From NCBI GenBank assembly GCA_963729935.1, contig CAVSPW010000005.1, positions 744,001 to 808,000 on the forward strand: 64,000 nt of DNA, read 5' to 3'. Both the position numbers and the translations under genes were made by a program. The notes under the pieces are model-generated. The model worked only from the letters and a program-made list of their open reading frames with translations. It was not told the DNA's origin and did no database searches. This DNA comes from CAIKMD01 sp963729935. GTDB taxonomy: Bacteria > Pseudomonadota > Alphaproteobacteria > ATCC43930 > CGMCC-115725. The stretch's first letter is position 1. Each line of letters opens with the position of its first letter. Shown piece after piece: positions 1-12,339 of this stretch.

Positions 1-1
1 G

Positions 2-904
2 CAAGACCTCATCGCGCAATGGCTGAGCTGGCTTCAACACGAGCGCCGTGCCTCGCCCCATACGGTTGCCGCCTATGGCAGCGACCTCGCCGCGTTCCTC
101 GATTTTCTCGCCCAACATCGCGGCGGTGCGACCGCGCTTGCCGATCTCGAAGCGCTGACGCAAGCCGATTTTCGCGCCTTCCTCGCCGCGCGCGTCAATG
201 CCCGAATGCAGCGCAGCTCGACGGCGCGCGCGCTTTCGGTGCTGCGCGGCTTCTTCCGCTTCCTCGACCGGCGCGGCGCGGTCAAGAACGCGGCGCTCGC
301 CGCGGTGCGTACGCCGAAGCTGCCCAAATCCCTGCCGCGCGCGCTCTCGATCGAGGAGGCGCAAGACGCGCTCGATCTGGCGCCGACGCTCGCCCGCCAT
401 GCTTGGGAAGGGAAGCGCGATCTCGCGATCTTCACGCTGCTCTATGGCGGAGGCTTGCGCATCGGCGAGGCGCTTGGCTTGACGCGCCGCGAGGCGCCGA
501 TGAAGGCCGGCGCCGTCGCCATCGCCGGCAAGGGCGGCAAGACGCGGCTCGTTCCCATCCTTCCCGCCGTGGCCGACGCCGTGAAGCTCTATCTCGCCGC
601 CTGCCCGCATGACTTGGCCGCGGACGGCCCGCTTTTCGTCGGCCTGCGCGGCAAGGCGCTCAACCCGCGCCAAGTTCAAGGACAGATGGCGAAGCTGCGC
701 GCGTTGTTGGGATTGGACGAGCACGCAACCCCGCATGCATGGCGCCATAGTTTCGCGACGCATCTCCTGGGCGAAGGCGCCGATCTGCGCGCCATCCAGG
801 AGCTTTTGGGCCATGCGAGTCTGTCGACGACGCAGCGCTATACCGCGGTCGATGCGGCGCGGCTTGCCACGGTCTACGACAAGGCGCATCCGCGGGCCAA
901 GTGA
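2..904 (+). CDS. xerC: Tyrosine recombinase XerC, 5' end cut by the window
   Basis: Site-specific tyrosine recombinase that, with XerD, resolves chromosome dimers at dif. About 300 residues are visible in frame from base 2, and only the first few codons are missing. The N-terminal SAM-like core-binding domain is followed by the catalytic domain. It carries the first catalytic Arg in GGLRIGEAL (codon at 458), a Lys in the AGKGGKTR hairpin, the HAWRHSFATHL box, the LLGHASL box and the nucleophile Tyr (codon 839-841). It is convergent with lpd, with 9 bp between the two stop codons. XerC is preferred over XerD from the overall sequence and the lpd neighbourhood common in alphaproteobacteria. A phage-type integrase is unlikely because there are no mobile genes nearby. 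Confidence 0.85.
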   Translation, partial: QDLIAQWLSWLQHERRASPHTVAAYGSDLAAFLDFLAQHRGGATALADLEALTQADFRAFLAARVNARMQRSSTARALSVLRGFFRFLDRRGAVKNAALAAVRTPKLPKSLPRALSIEEAQDALDLAPTLARHAWEGKRDLAIFTLLYGGGLRIGEALGLTRREAPMKAGAVAIAGKGGKTRLVPILPAVADAVKLYLAACPHDLAADGPLFVGLRGKALNPRQVQGQMAKLRALLGLDEHATPHAWRHSFATHLLGEGADLRAIQELLGHASLSTTQRYTAVDAARLATVYDKAHPRAK

Positions 905-913
905 TAGATCCGA

Positions 914-2323
914 TCAGATGTGGAGCGCGTGGCCCTCGACGGCGAGCGCGGCTTCCTTGACGGCCTCGTTCAAGGTCGGATGGGCGTGGACGGTGCGGGC
1001 GATGTCCTCGGCGCTGGCGCCGAACTCCATGGCGAGCGCGGCCTCGGCGATCAATGTTCCGGCATCGGCGCCGATGATATGCACGCCCAGCACCCGGTCG
1101 CTGGCCGTATCCGCAAGGATTTTGACGAAGCCCTCGGTATCCGCGTTCGCGCGCGCCCGCCCATTGGCCGAGAAGGGAAACTTCCCGACGCGATAGGCGA
1201 TGCCGGCGGCTTTCAATTCTTCCTCGGTCTTGCCGACCGAGCCGACCTCCGGATGGGTGTAGATCACGGCCGGGATCGCGTCGTAATCGATCTTCGGCCG
1301 CTGGCCGGCGAGCATTTCGACCAGGACGACGCCCTCTTCCGAGGCCTTGTGCGCGAGCATCGGCCCGGCGATGACGTCGCCGATGGCGTAGATCCCCGGG
1401 ACACCGGTGGCAAAGCCGGCATCGACCATGATGCGGCCCTTGTTGTCGCATTTGACGCCCACCGCATCGAGGCCGAGACCATCCGTGTAAGGCCGGCGTC
1501 CGACCGAGACGAGCACGACGTCGCAGGCGAGTTGTTCCGGCTTACCGCCCTGCGCGGCTTCGAGCGAAAGCGCGAGTCCGCCATTGGCTTTCTTAGCCGC
1601 GGTCACCTTGGTGCCGAGACGGAAGGCGAAGCCCTGTTTGGCAAGCGATGATTGCAGCGCCTTGCCGACCTCTTGGTCCATGGTCGGCGTGATACGGTCG
1701 AGGAATTCGACCACCGTCACCTGCGCGCCGAGGCGCCGCCAGACCGAGCCCATTTCGAGGCCGATATAGCCGCCGCCGACGACGACGAGATGCTTCGGCA
1801 CGGATGCGAGCGCGAGCGCGCCGGTGGAACTGACGATGCTCTTCTCGTCGATCGCGATACCGGGCAGGCTCATGCTGTCGGAGCCGGTGGCGATGATGAT
1901 CGCCTTGCCGGCGATCAATTCCTGCGCCTTGCCGTCCGCGCCCGCGACCGCGACCTTGTTCTTGGCCGCAATGCGCGCCGCGCCTTTGACGTAGGCGACC
2001 TTGTTCTTGCGGAGGAGATATTCGACGCCGCGCGTGTTCTCGGCGACGACCTTGTCCTTGCGCGCCAACATGGCCGCAAGATCGAACTCGACCTTGCCGG
2101 TCCTGATGCCATGCACCGCGAGCGCGTGACTGGCTTCCTCGAATTTCTCCGAGGATTGCAGCAGCGCCTTCGAGGGAATGCAGCCGATATTGAGGCAGGT
2201 GCCGCCGGGCGCCGCGCCCTTGTCGATGCAGGCGACACTCATGCCGAGCTGCGCCGCGCGGATCGCGGCGACATAGCCGCCCGGCCCGGCGCCGATGACG
2301 ATGACCTCGTAACTGTCGCTCAT
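914..2323 (-). CDS. lpdA: Dihydrolipoyl dehydrogenase (E3)
   Basis: FAD flavoprotein that reoxidises dihydrolipoamide with NAD+ for the 2-oxoglutarate dehydrogenase complex, and perhaps for other 2-oxo acid complexes. The 469 residues open with the FAD-binding GAGPGGYVAA motif. The redox pair C43/C48 lies in GGTCLNIGC, a second Rossmann GGGYIGLEMG binds NAD, and the C-terminal HAHPTLNE supplies the catalytic His448-Glu453 pair. It is the last gene of the mdh-sucA-sucB-lpd run, 4 bp after sucB, so it is almost certainly co-transcribed. Length and all motifs are normal for the family. Confidence 0.97.
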   Translation of the reverse strand: MSDSYEVIVIGAGPGGYVAAIRAAQLGMSVACIDKGAAPGGTCLNIGCIPSKALLQSSEKFEEASHALAVHGIRTGKVEFDLAAMLARKDKVVAENTRGVEYLLRKNKVAYVKGAARIAAKNKVAVAGADGKAQELIAGKAIIIATGSDSMSLPGIAIDEKSIVSSTGALALASVPKHLVVVGGGYIGLEMGSVWRRLGAQVTVVEFLDRITPTMDQEVGKALQSSLAKQGFAFRLGTKVTAAKKANGGLALSLEAAQGGKPEQLACDVVLVSVGRRPYTDGLGLDAVGVKCDNKGRIMVDAGFATGVPGIYAIGDVIAGPMLAHKASEEGVVLVEMLAGQRPKIDYDAIPAVIYTHPEVGSVGKTEEELKAAGIAYRVGKFPFSANGRARANADTEGFVKILADTASDRVLGVHIIGADAGTLIAEAALAMEFGASAEDIARTVHAHPTLNEAVKEAALAVEGHALHI

Positions 2324-2327
2324 GACC

Positions 2328-3551
2328 TCACACGCCGAAGAGCATGCGTTGCGGGTCTTCGATGCATTCCTTGACGCGGACCAGGAAGGTCACCGCCTCG
2401 CGCCCGTCGATGAGACGATGATCGTAGGAGAGCGCCAGATACATCATCGGCCGCGCCTCGATCTTGTCGCCGATCACCACGGGACGCTTCTGGATCTTGT
2501 GCATGCCGAGGATCGCCGATTGCGGCGGATTGAGAATGGGGGTCGACAGCAGCGAGCCATAGACGCCGCCATTGGTGATGGTGAAGGTGCCGCCCGAAAG
2601 CTCTTCCAGGGAGAGCTTGCCGTCGCGCGCGCGGCGGCCGAGATCGCCGACGCGCTTCTCGATCTCGGCAAAGCTTAGTTGGTCGGCGTCGCGCACCACC
2701 GGCACGACGAGGCCCTGCTCGGTGCCGACCGCGATGCCAATGTCGTAATGATTCTTATAGATGATGTCGTCGCCGTCGATCTCGCCATTGGCGGCCGGGA
2801 TCTCCTTCAACGCGACGATGCAGGCCTTGGCGAAGATCGACATGAAGCCCAGGCGCACGCCGTGCTGCTTCTCGAAGCTCTCGCGATAGCGTTCGCGCAT
2901 CGCCAGAACCTCGGTCATGTCCACCTCGTTGAAGGTGGTCAGCATGGCGGCGGTGTTCTGGGCTTCTTTCAAGCGCTCGGCGATGCGGCGGCGCAGCCGC
3001 GTCATCTTGACCCGCTCCTCGCGGGGGCCGAGATCGCGCGGCGCGCGCGCAACCGGGGCCGGTTGAGGCGCCGGCGCCGGCTTGGCCGCAGCCGCCGTGA
3101 TATCGGCCTTGGTCAGCCGGCCATCCTTGCCGGTCGTTGCGAGCTTGGTCACGTCGATCTGCGTTTCGGCGGCGAGTTTCCTGACCGCCGGGCCCGAGCG
3201 CGCGAGGACGTCCGCGCCGTTGCCGGACGATGCGGGGGCCGGGGCTGGTGGCGCCGGCGCCGGCTTTGCGGCGGCGGGCGCGATCGCGGGTTTGGCCGCG
3301 GCGGGTTTGGCGGCGCCCTCGCCGATCCGGCCCAGCACGGCGCCGACGGCGACGTTGGCGCCCTCGCCGGCGAGGACTTCGGTGAGCGTGCCGGCGGCCG
3401 GCGCATTGACCTCGAGCGTGACCTTGTCGGTCTCGAGCTCCACGAGCGGATCATCCATGGCCACGGCATCGCCGGGCTGCTTCAGCCAGCGCGCAACCGT
3501 CGCCTCGTTCACCGATTCCCCGAGCGTGGGGACCTTGATCTCGGTCGGCAT
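2328..3551 (-). CDS. sucB: Dihydrolipoyllysine succinyltransferase, 2-oxoglutarate dehydrogenase E2
   Basis: Core E2 subunit of the 2-oxoglutarate dehydrogenase complex, moving the succinyl group to CoA. The 407-residue protein has one N-terminal lipoyl domain with the attachment Lys43 in ETDKVTLEV. An Ala/Pro-rich linker (about residues 80-112) precedes a peripheral subunit-binding domain (about 113-150), then a second Ala/Pro linker and the catalytic domain ending in SYDHRLIDG (His378, Asp382). The KVTLEV lipoyl site and the single lipoyl domain indicate the succinyl rather than the acetyl enzyme. It lies 27 bp after sucA and 4 bp before lpd. Confidence 0.96.
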   Translation of the reverse strand: MPTEIKVPTLGESVNEATVARWLKQPGDAVAMDDPLVELETDKVTLEVNAPAAGTLTEVLAGEGANVAVGAVLGRIGEGAAKPAAAKPAIAPAAAKPAPAPPAPAPASSGNGADVLARSGPAVRKLAAETQIDVTKLATTGKDGRLTKADITAAAAKPAPAPQPAPVARAPRDLGPREERVKMTRLRRRIAERLKEAQNTAAMLTTFNEVDMTEVLAMRERYRESFEKQHGVRLGFMSIFAKACIVALKEIPAANGEIDGDDIIYKNHYDIGIAVGTEQGLVVPVVRDADQLSFAEIEKRVGDLGRRARDGKLSLEELSGGTFTITNGGVYGSLLSTPILNPPQSAILGMHKIQKRPVVIGDKIEARPMMYLALSYDHRLIDGREAVTFLVRVKECIEDPQRMLFGV

Positions 3552-3578
3552 TCCGACCCCCTCTCTGGCTTGCCGAAC

Positions 3579-6435
<2,857 letters not shown>

Positions 6436-6587
6436 GGGGGATGTGATTTCGCACTGCGAGATAGGCTTAAGATTGGGACTTTTACACCCAATACCTAGCC
6501 CTCAAATGTCTCAAATTCATTTAACCAACGGGCAAGATCCGCCAAAAATAGGGCGTTTTTCCCGTCAGACCGCGATTCAGCCGGCGA

Positions 6588-7556
6588 TCAGGATTTGGCT
6601 CCCTCGGCCAGCAGCTTCTTGCCGACATCACACAGCCCCCGCACGGCCGCCACGGATTTGTCGAATTCGGCCTTTTCCGCCGGATTCATCGAAATCTCGA
6701 CGATGCGCTCGACACCGCCAGCGCCGATCACCACGGGAACGCCGACATAGAGGTCTTTGACGCCATATTGGCCGGTCAGATGGGCCGCGCAGGGCAGGAC
6801 CCGCTTCTTGTCGAGCAGATAGGATTCCGCCATCGCCACCGCCGAGGAGGCCGGGGCATAGAAGGCCGATCCGGTCTTCAGGAGGTTGACGATCTCGCCG
6901 CCGCCATCGCGGGTGCGCTGCACGATCTTGTCGAGCCGTTCCTGGGTGGTCCACCCCATCTTGACGAGATCTGGCAGCGGAATGCCCGCCACCGTGGAAT
7001 AGCGGACCAGCGGCACCATGCTGTCGCCATGGCCGCCGAGGACGAAGGCGGTGACGTCTTCGACCGAGACCTTGAATTCCTCGGCGAGGAAATAGCGGAA
7101 GCGCGCGCTGTCCAGGACGCCGGCCATGCCGACGACGCGCTGATGCGGCAGGCCGGTCGCCTCGCGCATCACCCAGACCATTACGTCGAGCGGATTGGTG
7201 ATGGTGATGACGAAGGCCTCGGGCGCGTGTTGCTTGATCGCTGCGCCGACGGTCGAGACGATCTTGGCGTTGATGCCGATCAGATCGTCGCGGCTCATGC
7301 CGGGCTTGCGCGGAACGCCCGCGGTCACGATCACCACATCGGCGCCGGCGATGGCGGAATAGTCGTTCGAACCGAGATAGCGCGCATCGAAGCCCTCGAC
7401 CGGCGAGGCTTCAGCCAGATCGAGGGATTTGCCCTGCGGGACGCCCTCGACCACATCGCACATCACGATGTCGCCGAGATGCTTCAAGCCGATCAGCAGC
7501 GCAAGCGTGCCACCGATTTGCCCCGCGCCAATGAGCGCGATCTTCTTGCGTGCCAT
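6588..7556 (-). CDS. mdh: Malate dehydrogenase, NAD-dependent
   Basis: Interconverts malate and oxaloacetate in the TCA cycle. The 322-residue protein belongs to the LDH-like type found in alphaproteobacteria. It has the Rossmann GAGQIGG at the N-terminus, the active-site loop GVPRKPGMSRDDL with substrate-binding arginines, and the catalytic His in LGGHGDSMVP. I chose the ATG at 7554-7556 (MARKK) because GAGG sits 7-8 bases upstream; an in-frame ATG four codons further up lacks this spacing. It is the first gene before sucA, with 152 bp between. The usual sucC and sucD are not present here. Confidence 0.95.
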   Translation of the reverse strand: MARKKIALIGAGQIGGTLALLIGLKHLGDIVMCDVVEGVPQGKSLDLAEASPVEGFDARYLGSNDYSAIAGADVVIVTAGVPRKPGMSRDDLIGINAKIVSTVGAAIKQHAPEAFVITITNPLDVMVWVMREATGLPHQRVVGMAGVLDSARFRYFLAEEFKVSVEDVTAFVLGGHGDSMVPLVRYSTVAGIPLPDLVKMGWTTQERLDKIVQRTRDGGGEIVNLLKTGSAFYAPASSAVAMAESYLLDKKRVLPCAAHLTGQYGVKDLYVGVPVVIGAGGVERIVEISMNPAEKAEFDKSVAAVRGLCDVGKKLLAEGAKS

Positions 7557-7699
7557 CGATGACCTCATTTTCCGTTGACGCGCCGGGTCTTACCGCGAAA
7601 TTTCGGGGCCGGCAAGGCCTTGGACGCATGGCCCTGGCGCCCTGGCGCATGATGCGCAAAACTTGGGCATGATTTTGTTATATCCGGGAAAGGCTAACA

Positions 7700-8458
7700 A
7701 TGCGTGCAGGCGAACAGATCGCGCTCGTCACTGGCGCCGGTAGCGGTATCGGCAAGGCCGTGGCGCTTGCGCTGATGAAGGAGGGCTACGCCACGGTGCT
7801 GGCCGGCCGACGTCGTGAGCCGCTCGAAGCAACCGCGCGCGAAGGCGCGGCGCTTGCCGCCGACAGCCTCGTCGTCTCGGCCGATGTCGGCAACGCGGAG
7901 TCCGTCGACGGGCTTTTCGCCACCATCAAAGAGCGCTTCGGCCGGCTCGATCTGCTATTCAACAATGCGGGGGTCAACGCACCGGCCATTCCCATCGAGG
8001 AGCTTCCGGTCGCGAAATGGCACGAGGTCATCGCCGCCAATGTGACAGGTGTTTATCTTTGCACGCGCGCGGCTTTCGCGCTGATGAAGGATCAGGTGCC
8101 GCGCGGCGGGCGCATCATCAACAACGGCTCGATCGGGGCGCATGCGCCGAGGCCCAATACCGCGCCCTATACGGCGGCCAAGCACGCGGTGCTGGGCTTG
8201 ACCAAATCGACCGCGCTCGACGGGCGGAAATACGACATCGCCTGCGGCCAGATCGATATCGGCAATGCCGATACGGGCTGGGCCGAGAAATTCCGCCAAG
8301 GCGTGATGCAGGCCAATGGCCAGACCGCGCCCGAGCCGGTCTTGGATTTGGAGCATGTCGCCAAGGCCGTGCTCTACATGGCGTCGCTGCCCTTGGAAGC
8401 CAATGTCCTCACCCTGACGGTGATGGCGACCAAGATGCCCTTCGTGGGACGGGGCTAG
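7700..8458 (+). CDS. SDR family oxidoreductase
   Basis: Classical short-chain dehydrogenase/reductase of 252 residues. It shows the cofactor motif TGAGSGIGKA near residue 12, NNAG at about residue 90, a Ser in the NNGSIGA strand and the catalytic YTAAK (YxxxK). An Arg pair after strand 2 (AGRRRE) suggests NADP(H) rather than NAD(H). The substrate cannot be read from sequence. AAAGG lies 7 bases before the ATG. The gene is divergent from mdh and convergent with zapE, so it is a single-gene unit, and a hairpin follows its stop. Confidence 0.88.
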   Translation: MRAGEQIALVTGAGSGIGKAVALALMKEGYATVLAGRRREPLEATAREGAALAADSLVVSADVGNAESVDGLFATIKERFGRLDLLFNNAGVNAPAIPIEELPVAKWHEVIAANVTGVYLCTRAAFALMKDQVPRGGRIINNGSIGAHAPRPNTAPYTAAKHAVLGLTKSTALDGRKYDIACGQIDIGNADTGWAEKFRQGVMQANGQTAPEPVLDLEHVAKAVLYMASLPLEANVLTLTVMATKMPFVGRG

Positions 8459-8462
8459 CAGC

Positions 8463-8479
8463 GTCGGCCGATGGCCGAC
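8463..8479 (+). terminator. Small perfect hairpin after the SDR gene
   Basis: A 7-bp perfect inverted repeat (GTCGGCC and GGCCGAC) with a 3-base loop starts 4 bases after the SDR stop. No T-run follows, so it is only a weak candidate for an intrinsic terminator. It could instead be a 3'-end stabilising hairpin. Confidence 0.3.
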
Positions 8480-8592
8480 CGCCCGATTGCGTCATGGCCA
8501 TGCTTGTCACGGCCATCCACGCCTTCAATGCGCGGCATAAAGACGCCGATGCGCGGGCCAAGACCGCACATGACGATGGATCCTCAACTTCC

Positions 8593-9732
8593 CTAATCCT
8601 CATTGGCCCCGTCGCCCCGCGCGGCGATATAGGTATCGCTCTGCATTTCGACGAGGCGCGAGACCGCGCGCTGGAATTCGAACGAGCCCTCGCCTTCGGG
8701 ATAGAGCGCTTGCGGCGGCGCCGCGGCCGAGCAGACGAGATTGCCATGCGCCTCGTAGAGCGTGTCGATGAAGATGTTGAAACGCTTGGCCTCGTTGCGC
8801 TGCTCGGCGCTCATCTGCGGGATGCCCTCGACGACGAAGGTGTGATAGCGCGCGACGAGGGCGAGATAATCCGCAGGCCCGAGCGGCTGGCCGCACAGCT
8901 CGTCGAAGGAAAACCAGGCGACGCCCTTGGCCGCGCGCGGCACCGCGATCTCGCGGGCGAGCACGGTGACGGTCGCCTTGCCGGCCGAGGCGTTCTCGGT
9001 CAGATCGCCGAAGGCGCGCTCGAGCGCGCGATAGGAATTGTCGTCGATCGGCGTGAAATAGACCTGGCGGCCGGCGAAGCGCGCCAACCGGTAATCGCGC
9101 GGCCCGTCGAGGCGCAGCACGTCGAGCTTTTCCTTGAGCAGCGCGATGAAGGGCAGAAACCGCTCGCGCTGCAGTCCGCCCTCATAGAGCCCGTCGGGGG
9201 CGCGGTTGGAGGTCGCGACGACGATGACGCCTTCGGCAAAGAGCGCGGTGAAGAGCCGGCCCAGGATCATCGCGTCGGCGATATCGACCACGTGGAATTC
9301 GTCGAAGCACAGAAGCGTCGTCTCGGACGCGATCGCCTTCGCCACCGGCCCGATCGGATCGCTTTTTTCTTCGCGCCGCCCATGGATGCGGCGATGCACG
9401 TCCATCATGAAGGCATAGAAATGCACGCGCTTCTTTTTCGCCACCGTCGCGGCGGAGAAGAACGCGTCCATCAGCATGCTCTTGCCGCGCCCGACGCGGC
9501 CGTGAATGTAAAGCCCCTTGGGCGCCGCCGCGAGCGGCTGAGCCAAGCGCAATTTCTTGCGCCAATTCTTGCCCTTGAGCGGCTGGTAGGATTGCAGCTC
9601 TTCCCACAGGATCTGGAGCCGCGCCGCCGCGCGCTCTTGCATCGCGTCGGGCGCCAACTCGCCCGCAGCCAGCCGCGCATGGAAGAGCGTCAGTGGCCCT
9701 GAGGCGCGATCGTCAGAATCGGAATCGGACAA
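8593..9732 (-). CDS. zapE: Cell division ATPase ZapE (AFG1-like)
   Basis: AAA-type P-loop ATPase of about 379 residues, family ZapE/AFG1. ZapE associates with FtsZ in proteobacteria; the mitochondrial relative Afg1 acts in respiratory protein quality control. Visible motifs are Walker A in GRVGRGKSM (about residue 78), Walker B LLCFDEFHV (about residue 140) and an arginine region in VATSNRAPDGLY. The called start is a TTG at 9730-9732 with no clear Shine-Dalgarno, but no ATG lies before the conserved LTLFHARLAAGEL segment. It starts 21 bp after sdhB ends, as is common in alphaproteobacteria, and looks like the tail of the sdh operon. Confidence 0.88.
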   Translation of the reverse strand: MSDSDSDDRASGPLTLFHARLAAGELAPDAMQERAAARLQILWEELQSYQPLKGKNWRKKLRLAQPLAAAPKGLYIHGRVGRGKSMLMDAFFSAATVAKKKRVHFYAFMMDVHRRIHGRREEKSDPIGPVAKAIASETTLLCFDEFHVVDIADAMILGRLFTALFAEGVIVVATSNRAPDGLYEGGLQRERFLPFIALLKEKLDVLRLDGPRDYRLARFAGRQVYFTPIDDNSYRALERAFGDLTENASAGKATVTVLAREIAVPRAAKGVAWFSFDELCGQPLGPADYLALVARYHTFVVEGIPQMSAEQRNEAKRFNIFIDTLYEAHGNLVCSAAAPPQALYPEGEGSFEFQRAVSRLVEMQSDTYIAARGDGANED

Positions 9733-9753
9733 GGTTGGCGATGCGGCAACGCC

Positions 9754-10533
9754 TCATCGGCGCGCCACCATCATCTTCTTGATCTCGCCGATTGCCTTGG
9801 CCGGGTTCAGACCCTTGGGGCAGGTGCGCGTGCAATTCATGATCGTGTGACAGCGATAGAGCCGGAACGGATCCTCGAGCGCGTCGAGCCGCTCACCGGT
9901 GTGCTCGTCGCGGCTGTCGGCCAGCCAGCGATAGGCCTGGAGCAGGATGGCGGGCCCCAGATAACGTTCGCCGTTCCACCAATAGGATGGACAACTCGTC
10001 GAGCAGCAGAAGCACAGAATACATTCCCACAACCCGTCGAGCTTTTCGCGCTCGGCCTCGGATTGGAGCCGCTCGCGATCGGGCGGCGGCGGCAAATCGG
10101 CCTTGAGCCAGGGTTCGATCGAGCGGTATTGGGCGTAGATGTGATTGAGATCGGGCACCAGATCCTTGACCACCGCCATGTGCGGCAAGGGATAGATCTT
10201 CACATCGCCTTTGACTTCGTCGATCGGGTGCAGGCAGGCAAGCGTATTGGTGCCGTCGATGTTCATGGCGCAGGAGCCGCAAATGCCCTCGCGGCACGAG
10301 CGGCGGAAAGTCAGGGTCGTGTCGACCTCGTTCTTGATCTTGATGAGGGCGTCGAGGACCATCGGCCCGCATTGATCGAGATCGATCTGATAGGTGTCGA
10401 GACGCGGATTCGCGCCGTCATCGGGATTCCACCGATAGATCTTGAATGACCTGACGCGCTTGGCATCGGCCGCGGCCGGATAGGTCTTGCCAGTGCCCAC
10501 CTTGGAATTGGCGGGAAGCGTGAACTCAGCCAT
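9754..10533 (-). CDS. sdhB: Succinate dehydrogenase iron-sulfur subunit
   Basis: Iron-sulfur subunit of respiratory complex II, passing electrons from SdhA FAD to ubiquinone. The 259 residues contain the plant-type ferredoxin 2Fe-2S cysteines in CREGICGSC plus a downstream Cys in NTLACL. The C-terminal half carries CILCFCCSTSC and CHTIMNCTRTCPKG, which bind the 4Fe-4S and 3Fe-4S clusters. It lies 6 bp after sdhA and 21 bp before zapE. Confidence 0.98.
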   Translation of the reverse strand: MAEFTLPANSKVGTGKTYPAAADAKRVRSFKIYRWNPDDGANPRLDTYQIDLDQCGPMVLDALIKIKNEVDTTLTFRRSCREGICGSCAMNIDGTNTLACLHPIDEVKGDVKIYPLPHMAVVKDLVPDLNHIYAQYRSIEPWLKADLPPPPDRERLQSEAEREKLDGLWECILCFCCSTSCPSYWWNGERYLGPAILLQAYRWLADSRDEHTGERLDALEDPFRLYRCHTIMNCTRTCPKGLNPAKAIGEIKKMMVARR

Positions 10534-10539
10534 GATTCC

Positions 10540-12333
10540 TCAATAGACGCGCGCCTTGGGCGGGAAGACCTGCACCTCGTTCGACAAGGTGTACATGTGC
10601 ACCGGCCGCGTCGCGAGCTTCACCTTGCCCTGCGCATCGAGCCAGGAGACGGTGTGCACCATCCATTTCTGATCGTCGCGGTCGGGGAAATCCTCGCGCG
10701 CATGGGCGCCGCGGCTCTCGGTGCGATTGACCGCCGAATGGATCGAAACCTGCGCCAGCGCCAGGAGATTTTCGAGCTCGAGCGCCTCGACCAGATCGGT
10801 GTTCCAGATGAGCGACCGGTCGGCGAGGAGGATATCTTTCTTCGAGGCAGCGATGTCGTCGATCTTGCGCGCCCCATCCTCGAGCGTTGCAGCCGTGCGG
10901 AAAACGGCGCAGTCGTTTTGCATCACGCGCTGCATGGCGAGCCTGATCTCGCCGGTCTTGAGCTTGCCCTTGGCGTTGCGCAGACGGTCGAAGCGCGCGA
11001 GTGCCGTCTCGTCGGCCGAGGCCGCCAGCGGCTTGTGCGGCTGGCCCGGCTTCACCAACTGCGCGGTCCTCAACGCCGCCGCACGGCCGAAGACGACGAT
11101 GTCGAGAAGCGAGTTGCAGCCGAGACGGTTGGCGCCGTGGACCGAAACGCAGGCCGCTTCGCCGATCGCCATGAGACCCGGCACGACGCGCTCGGGATCG
11201 GTCGCGGTCGGCGCCAGCGCCTCGCCGTGATAATTCGTCGGAATGCCGCCCATGTTGTAGTGCACCGTCGGCAGCACCGGGATCGGCTCGCGCGTCACCT
11301 CGACTCCGGCGAAAATCTTGGCGGTCTCGGAAATACCAGGAAGCCGCTCGTGCAGCACCTTGGGATCGAGATGTTCGAGATGCAGCAGGATGTGATCCTT
11401 CAAGGGCCCACAGCCGCGGCCTTCGCGAATCTCGATCGTCATGGCGCGGCTCACCACGTCGCGCGAAGCAAGATCCTTGGCGGTTGGCGCATAGCGCTCC
11501 ATGAAGCGCTCGCCCTCGGAATTGGTGACGTAGCCGCCTTCGCCGCGCGCGCCTTCGGTGATGAGACAACCCGCGCCGTAAATGCCGGTCGGATGGAACT
11601 GGATGAACTCCATGTCCTGTAGCGGCAAGCCGGCGCGCAGCACCATCGCATTGCCGTCGCCGGTGCAAGTATGCGCCGAGGTGCATGAGAAATAGGCGCG
11701 GCCGTAACCGCCCGTCGCCATCACCACCATGTGCCCGCGGAAGCGGTGAAGCGTTCCGTCCTCAAGATTCCAGGCGAGGACGCCGCGGCACACGCCTTCC
11801 TCGTCCATGACCAGGTCAATCGCGAAATATTCGACGAAGAACTCGGCGTCGGCTTTCAGGCATTGCTGATAAAGCGTGTGAAGAATGGCATGGCCGGTAC
11901 GGTCTGCCGCGGCGTTGGCACGCTTCGCCATGGCGCCGCCACCATATTGCGTCGTATGCCCGCCGAAAGGCCGCTGATAAATGCGACCGTCTTCGATGCG
12001 CGAGAACGGCACGCCGAAATGCTCGAGTTCGATCACCGCGGGGATGGCTTCGCGGCACATATATTCAATCGCGTCCTGGTCGCCGAGCCAATCGGAACCC
12101 TTGACCGTATCAAACATGTGCCAGCGCCATTCGTCTTCGCCCATATTGCCGAGCGCGGCGGCGATCCCCCCTTGCGCCGCGACCGTGTGGCTGCGCGTTG
12201 GGAAGACCTTGGTGACGCAGGCGGTCTTCAGCCCTGCCGCCGCCATGCCCAAGGTCGCGCGCAAGCCCGCGCCGCCGGCGCCGACCACGATGACGTCATA
12301 GAGATGCTCGGTGATGGGATAGGCTTGCGGCAT
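10540..12333 (-). CDS. sdhA: Succinate dehydrogenase flavoprotein subunit
   Basis: Catalytic subunit of complex II, oxidising succinate to fumarate. The 597-residue protein has the N-terminal dinucleotide motif GAGGAGLRA, the covalent FAD attachment His49 in SHTVAAQGGI, the substrate-side QFHPTG segment and RLGCNSLLD. Length and motifs fit the aerobic SdhA rather than fumarate reductase. It sits 6 bp after sdhD. Confidence 0.98.
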   Translation of the reverse strand: MPQAYPITEHLYDVIVVGAGGAGLRATLGMAAAGLKTACVTKVFPTRSHTVAAQGGIAAALGNMGEDEWRWHMFDTVKGSDWLGDQDAIEYMCREAIPAVIELEHFGVPFSRIEDGRIYQRPFGGHTTQYGGGAMAKRANAAADRTGHAILHTLYQQCLKADAEFFVEYFAIDLVMDEEGVCRGVLAWNLEDGTLHRFRGHMVVMATGGYGRAYFSCTSAHTCTGDGNAMVLRAGLPLQDMEFIQFHPTGIYGAGCLITEGARGEGGYVTNSEGERFMERYAPTAKDLASRDVVSRAMTIEIREGRGCGPLKDHILLHLEHLDPKVLHERLPGISETAKIFAGVEVTREPIPVLPTVHYNMGGIPTNYHGEALAPTATDPERVVPGLMAIGEAACVSVHGANRLGCNSLLDIVVFGRAAALRTAQLVKPGQPHKPLAASADETALARFDRLRNAKGKLKTGEIRLAMQRVMQNDCAVFRTAATLEDGARKIDDIAASKKDILLADRSLIWNTDLVEALELENLLALAQVSIHSAVNRTESRGAHAREDFPDRDDQKWMVHTVSWLDAQGKVKLATRPVHMYTLSNEVQVFPPKARVY

Positions 12334-12339
12334 CCCTCA

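Noticed and set aside
2..904. The xerC-like recombinase as a phage or island integrase
   Set aside because: It sits beside housekeeping lpd without a tRNA, att repeat or excisionase, and has the standard Xer length and motifs.
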